Shown here in pieces: positions 62,850 through 64,000 of a stretch of 64,000 nt of DNA. Within the stretch, counting starts at the first letter, position 1. Every line of letters begins with the position of its first letter. Origin of the DNA: Mariniflexile gromovii (GTDB lineage Bacteria; Bacteroidota; Bacteroidia; Flavobacteriales; Flavobacteriaceae); assembly GCF_017814435.1 (NCBI RefSeq), contig NZ_JAGJCB010000008.1, positions 1 through 64,000 of the forward strand, written 5' to 3'. Made by a program: the position numbers and the translations under genes. A model generated the notes under the pieces. That model worked only from the letters and a program-made list of their open reading frames with translations. It ran no database searches and was not told the DNA's origin.

Positions 62850-62877
62850 GTGGGTACAACATAGGTACAACATTTAT
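62850..62877 (+). repeat. Right arm-type repeat: two GGTACAACAT units
   Basis: Identical over 28 bp to 42343-42370, with units at 62853-62862 and 62864-62873. It lies 100 bp inside attR and 30 bp upstream of the integrase start, so it may also act in autoregulation of the integrase gene. Confidence 0.75.
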
Positions 62878-62977
62878 TGATTTTAAACGATATTAATTGA
62901 ATTTAAACGATATTTAAAAAATCATAACTCATTTATTTTCAATGGTTTTGCACTAATTTGATATTCTATTGCACATT

Positions 62978-63020
62978 TTCATAACCCGGAGGTCGGGGGA
63001 TCGTGCCCCCCTCTCGCTAC
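62978..63020 (+). repeat. attR: 43-bp direct repeat of the tRNA 3' end
   Basis: Perfect copy of 42244-42286 and the right border of the element. It contains only the 3' half of tRNA-Met and is not a functional tRNA gene by itself. Confidence 0.95.
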
Positions 63021-63034
63021 AAGGTAAACAAAGG

Positions 63035-63066
63035 AAAGCCAAGAAATTTTTTTCTTGGCTTTTTTA
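63035..63066 (+). terminator. Terminator right of attR (original tRNA terminator)
   Basis: Perfect 12-bp stem AAAGCCAAGAAA / TTTCTTGGCTTT with a TTTT loop, then a T-run. It probably ended the tRNA-Met transcript before integration. Confidence 0.85.
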
Positions 63067-63070
63067 TTTT

Positions 63071-63091
63071 GCTAAAACATAGCTAAAACAT
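63071..63091 (+). repeat. Third doublet, GCTAAAACAT twice, outside the element
   Basis: Units at 63071-63080 and 63082-63091, 11 bp apart, in the same orientation as the GGTACAACAT pairs and differing at two positions. It lies 51 bp beyond attR and directly after a terminator, mirroring the left end of the element. Confidence 0.6.
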
Positions 63092-63178
63092 TTGGCACTT
63101 TTCCTCCGGTAGTAGGCAACACTTCTTATAATATTCAAAATAAAACACAATGGAAATTCTTGTTTTTACTTTAAAATA

Positions 63179-64000
63179 TCATTTTTTTTCTTGACTCATG
63201 GAATATGGTTTGGATGATTTATCAGTTCCTAAAGTTAAATTTGGACTGGAGGTCATATCTGCAGAAAAAACAGAACCACTCACAATATCATCATAAGTAA
63301 TGTAGTTTTTCTGATATGGTAATTCATTTTTACGAATTGCATTGATATATATGTTTTCTTTGGAATTATTAGGTGCTTTTATTTCAAAAGTATTCCCGTT
63401 TTGAAGATGAAGTTTGATATTTTTAAACAAGGGGCTTCCCATGGCGTATTCTCCTGTTCCTGGCGTTACTGGATAGAAACCCATTGCCGAAAACACATAC
63501 CAAGCCGAAGTTTGCCCATTATCTTCATCGCCACACAATCCATCTGGTGCCGATGAGTATAATTTATCCATAATCTCTCTTGCCCACATTTGAGCTTTCC
63601 AAGGTTGTTCTAACCAATTGTATAAATAAATAGCGTGCTGAATAGGCTGGTTTCCATGTGCATATTGCCCCATATCGCTTACAAGCATTTCGGTAATTTC
63701 ATGAATTTGAAATCCGTAATACGAATCGTTAAAAGTAGGAGCTGCAGTAAAAACTTCATCCAATCGGTTCCGCATTTTTTCTATACCTCCAAAAGATTCT
63801 GCTAAACCAATGGGGTCATGAAACACACACCACGTCCAATGCCATGAAGAACCTTCTGTAAAAGCATCTCCCCATTTATCTGGTGTAAATGTTTTTGCCC
63901 ATGTACCATTTTTATTCTTTCCACGCATAAAACCAATTTCTGGATCGAACAAATGTCTATAGTTAAAACTCCTTTCTCTAAACAAATCAATCTCCTTTTG
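63179..64000 (-). CDS. GH92-family alpha-mannosidase, C-terminal part (cut by window edge)
   Basis: The frame is open to the window edge, so only the last ~273 residues are seen. Signature segments: 'PFYGFQ..EIT'-like 'YYGFQIHEITEMLVSDMGQYAHGNQPIQHAIYLYNW', 'LCGDEDNGQTSAWYVFSAMGFYPVTPGTGEYAMGSPLFKNIKL'. GDEDNGQ holds the catalytic acidic residues of this Ca-dependent exo-alpha-mannosidase family, which acts in the periplasm on mannose-containing glycans. It belongs to the host chromosome beyond attR. Confidence 0.93.
   Translation of the reverse strand, partial: QKEIDLFRERSFNYRHLFDPEIGFMRGKNKNGTWAKTFTPDKWGDAFTEGSSWHWTWCVFHDPIGLAESFGGIEKMRNRLDEVFTAAPTFNDSYYGFQIHEITEMLVSDMGQYAHGNQPIQHAIYLYNWLEQPWKAQMWAREIMDKLYSSAPDGLCGDEDNGQTSAWYVFSAMGFYPVTPGTGEYAMGSPLFKNIKLHLQNGNTFEIKAPNNSKENIYINAIRKNELPYQKNYITYDDIVSGSVFSADMTSSPNLTLGTDKSSKPYSMSQEKK

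Larger units (their letters stand above)
42244..63020. mobile_element. Integrated mobilizable element with defence cargo
   Basis: 20,734 bp between the starts of two perfect 43-bp direct repeats of the tRNA-Met 3' end. Contents in order: terminator, arm-type repeats, palindromes, excisionase-like HTH, primase-helicase, inverted-repeat region, Toprim primase, MobC-like, MobA-like relaxase, small membrane protein, HEPN operon (minus strand), HTH, methyltransferase and phosphorelay-type defence genes, AlbA_2 protein, integrase (minus strand), arm-type repeats. There are no conjugation (Tra/VirB) genes, so it is an integrative mobilizable element. The primase/mobilization part looks visibly less AT-rich than the 49-60 kb cargo, suggesting the cargo joined separately. 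Confidence 0.93.

Noticed and set aside
42244-63020. A complete conjugative element (ICE)
   Set aside because: There is a relaxase and a MobC-like gene but no type IV coupling protein, VirB4-like ATPase or Tra genes; it can only be mobilizable.
62978-63020. A second tRNA-Met gene at the right border
   Set aside because: Only the 3' 43 bp are present; the acceptor 5' strand, D arm and half of the anticodon stem are missing.

Overview
The window reads as a chromosome segment from a low-GC member of the Bacteroidota, most likely a marine-type Flavobacteriaceae. Grounds: a LytS/LytTR two-component pair, DUF4290 and START-like genes, a fused ResB-CcsA cytochrome c maturation protein, MurA with Asp in place of the fosfomycin-target Cys, weak ribosome-binding sites, and promoters of the Bacteroidota type (TTTG, 19 bp, TAnnTTTG) before HU and the tRNA. 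Genus cannot be fixed from sequence alone.

Core, 1-42.2 kb: the 3' end of an IS110-family transposase; an rRNA methyltransferase (rlmF) behind a MATE exporter; a HAD phosphatase; a LytS-like sensor kinase with its LytTR regulator; a run of lipoproteins and a von Willebrand A protein (6.7-10.4 kb); cytochrome c maturation (ccsBA) with a small basic protein; truncated haemoglobin; DUF2520, KdsC-like, UbiA-family, Maf, MscS and CorA genes (14.7-19.3 kb); a PIG-L deacetylase, an SSS symporter with a small membrane partner and a Gfo/Idh/MocA oxidoreductase (19.9-25.3 kb); a probable stress/light cluster (two SDRs, interrupted glutathione peroxidase, TspO, SRPBCC, photolyase; 27.8-32.7 kb); murA with DUF4290 and DUF493; recQ-fmt; HU; YqgE; a class IV aminotransferase and a START-like gene.

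Integrated element, 42.24-63.02 kb: a 20.7-kb mobilizable element sits in the 3' end of a tRNA-Met(CAT) gene. A perfect 43-bp repeat of the tRNA 3' end marks both borders, and a tyrosine integrase lies just inside the right border. A 28-bp sequence holding two 10-bp units 11 bp apart recurs inside both ends and probably forms integrase arm sites. The left half carries an excisionase-like HTH gene behind two perfect palindromes, a primase-helicase, a nest of inverted repeats that may be a replication origin, a Toprim primase, MobC-like and MobA-like mobilization proteins and a small coiled-coil membrane protein. No type IV secretion genes are present, so transfer would need a helper. A HEPN protein with two small paralogous partners, one frameshifted, follows on the minus strand.

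The cargo at 49.2-59.9 kb is the most interesting part. A small HTH regulator is followed by five closely packed genes: a C5-cytosine methyltransferase, a protein with a MORC/MutL-type ATPase at one end and a histidine-kinase module at the other, a receiver-like protein, a divergent thymidine-phosphorylase-like protein, and a 1202-residue zinc-ribbon/protein-kinase/P-loop NTPase protein with a Rossmann-like C-terminus. I infer a phosphorelay-controlled, methylation-linked anti-phage system whose effector may act on nucleosides. It resembles Detocs in logic but not in its enzyme family. An AlbA_2-type protein follows. Beyond the right border is a second att-terminator-doublet arrangement, suggesting the remnant of another element, then the C-terminal part of a GH92 alpha-mannosidase.
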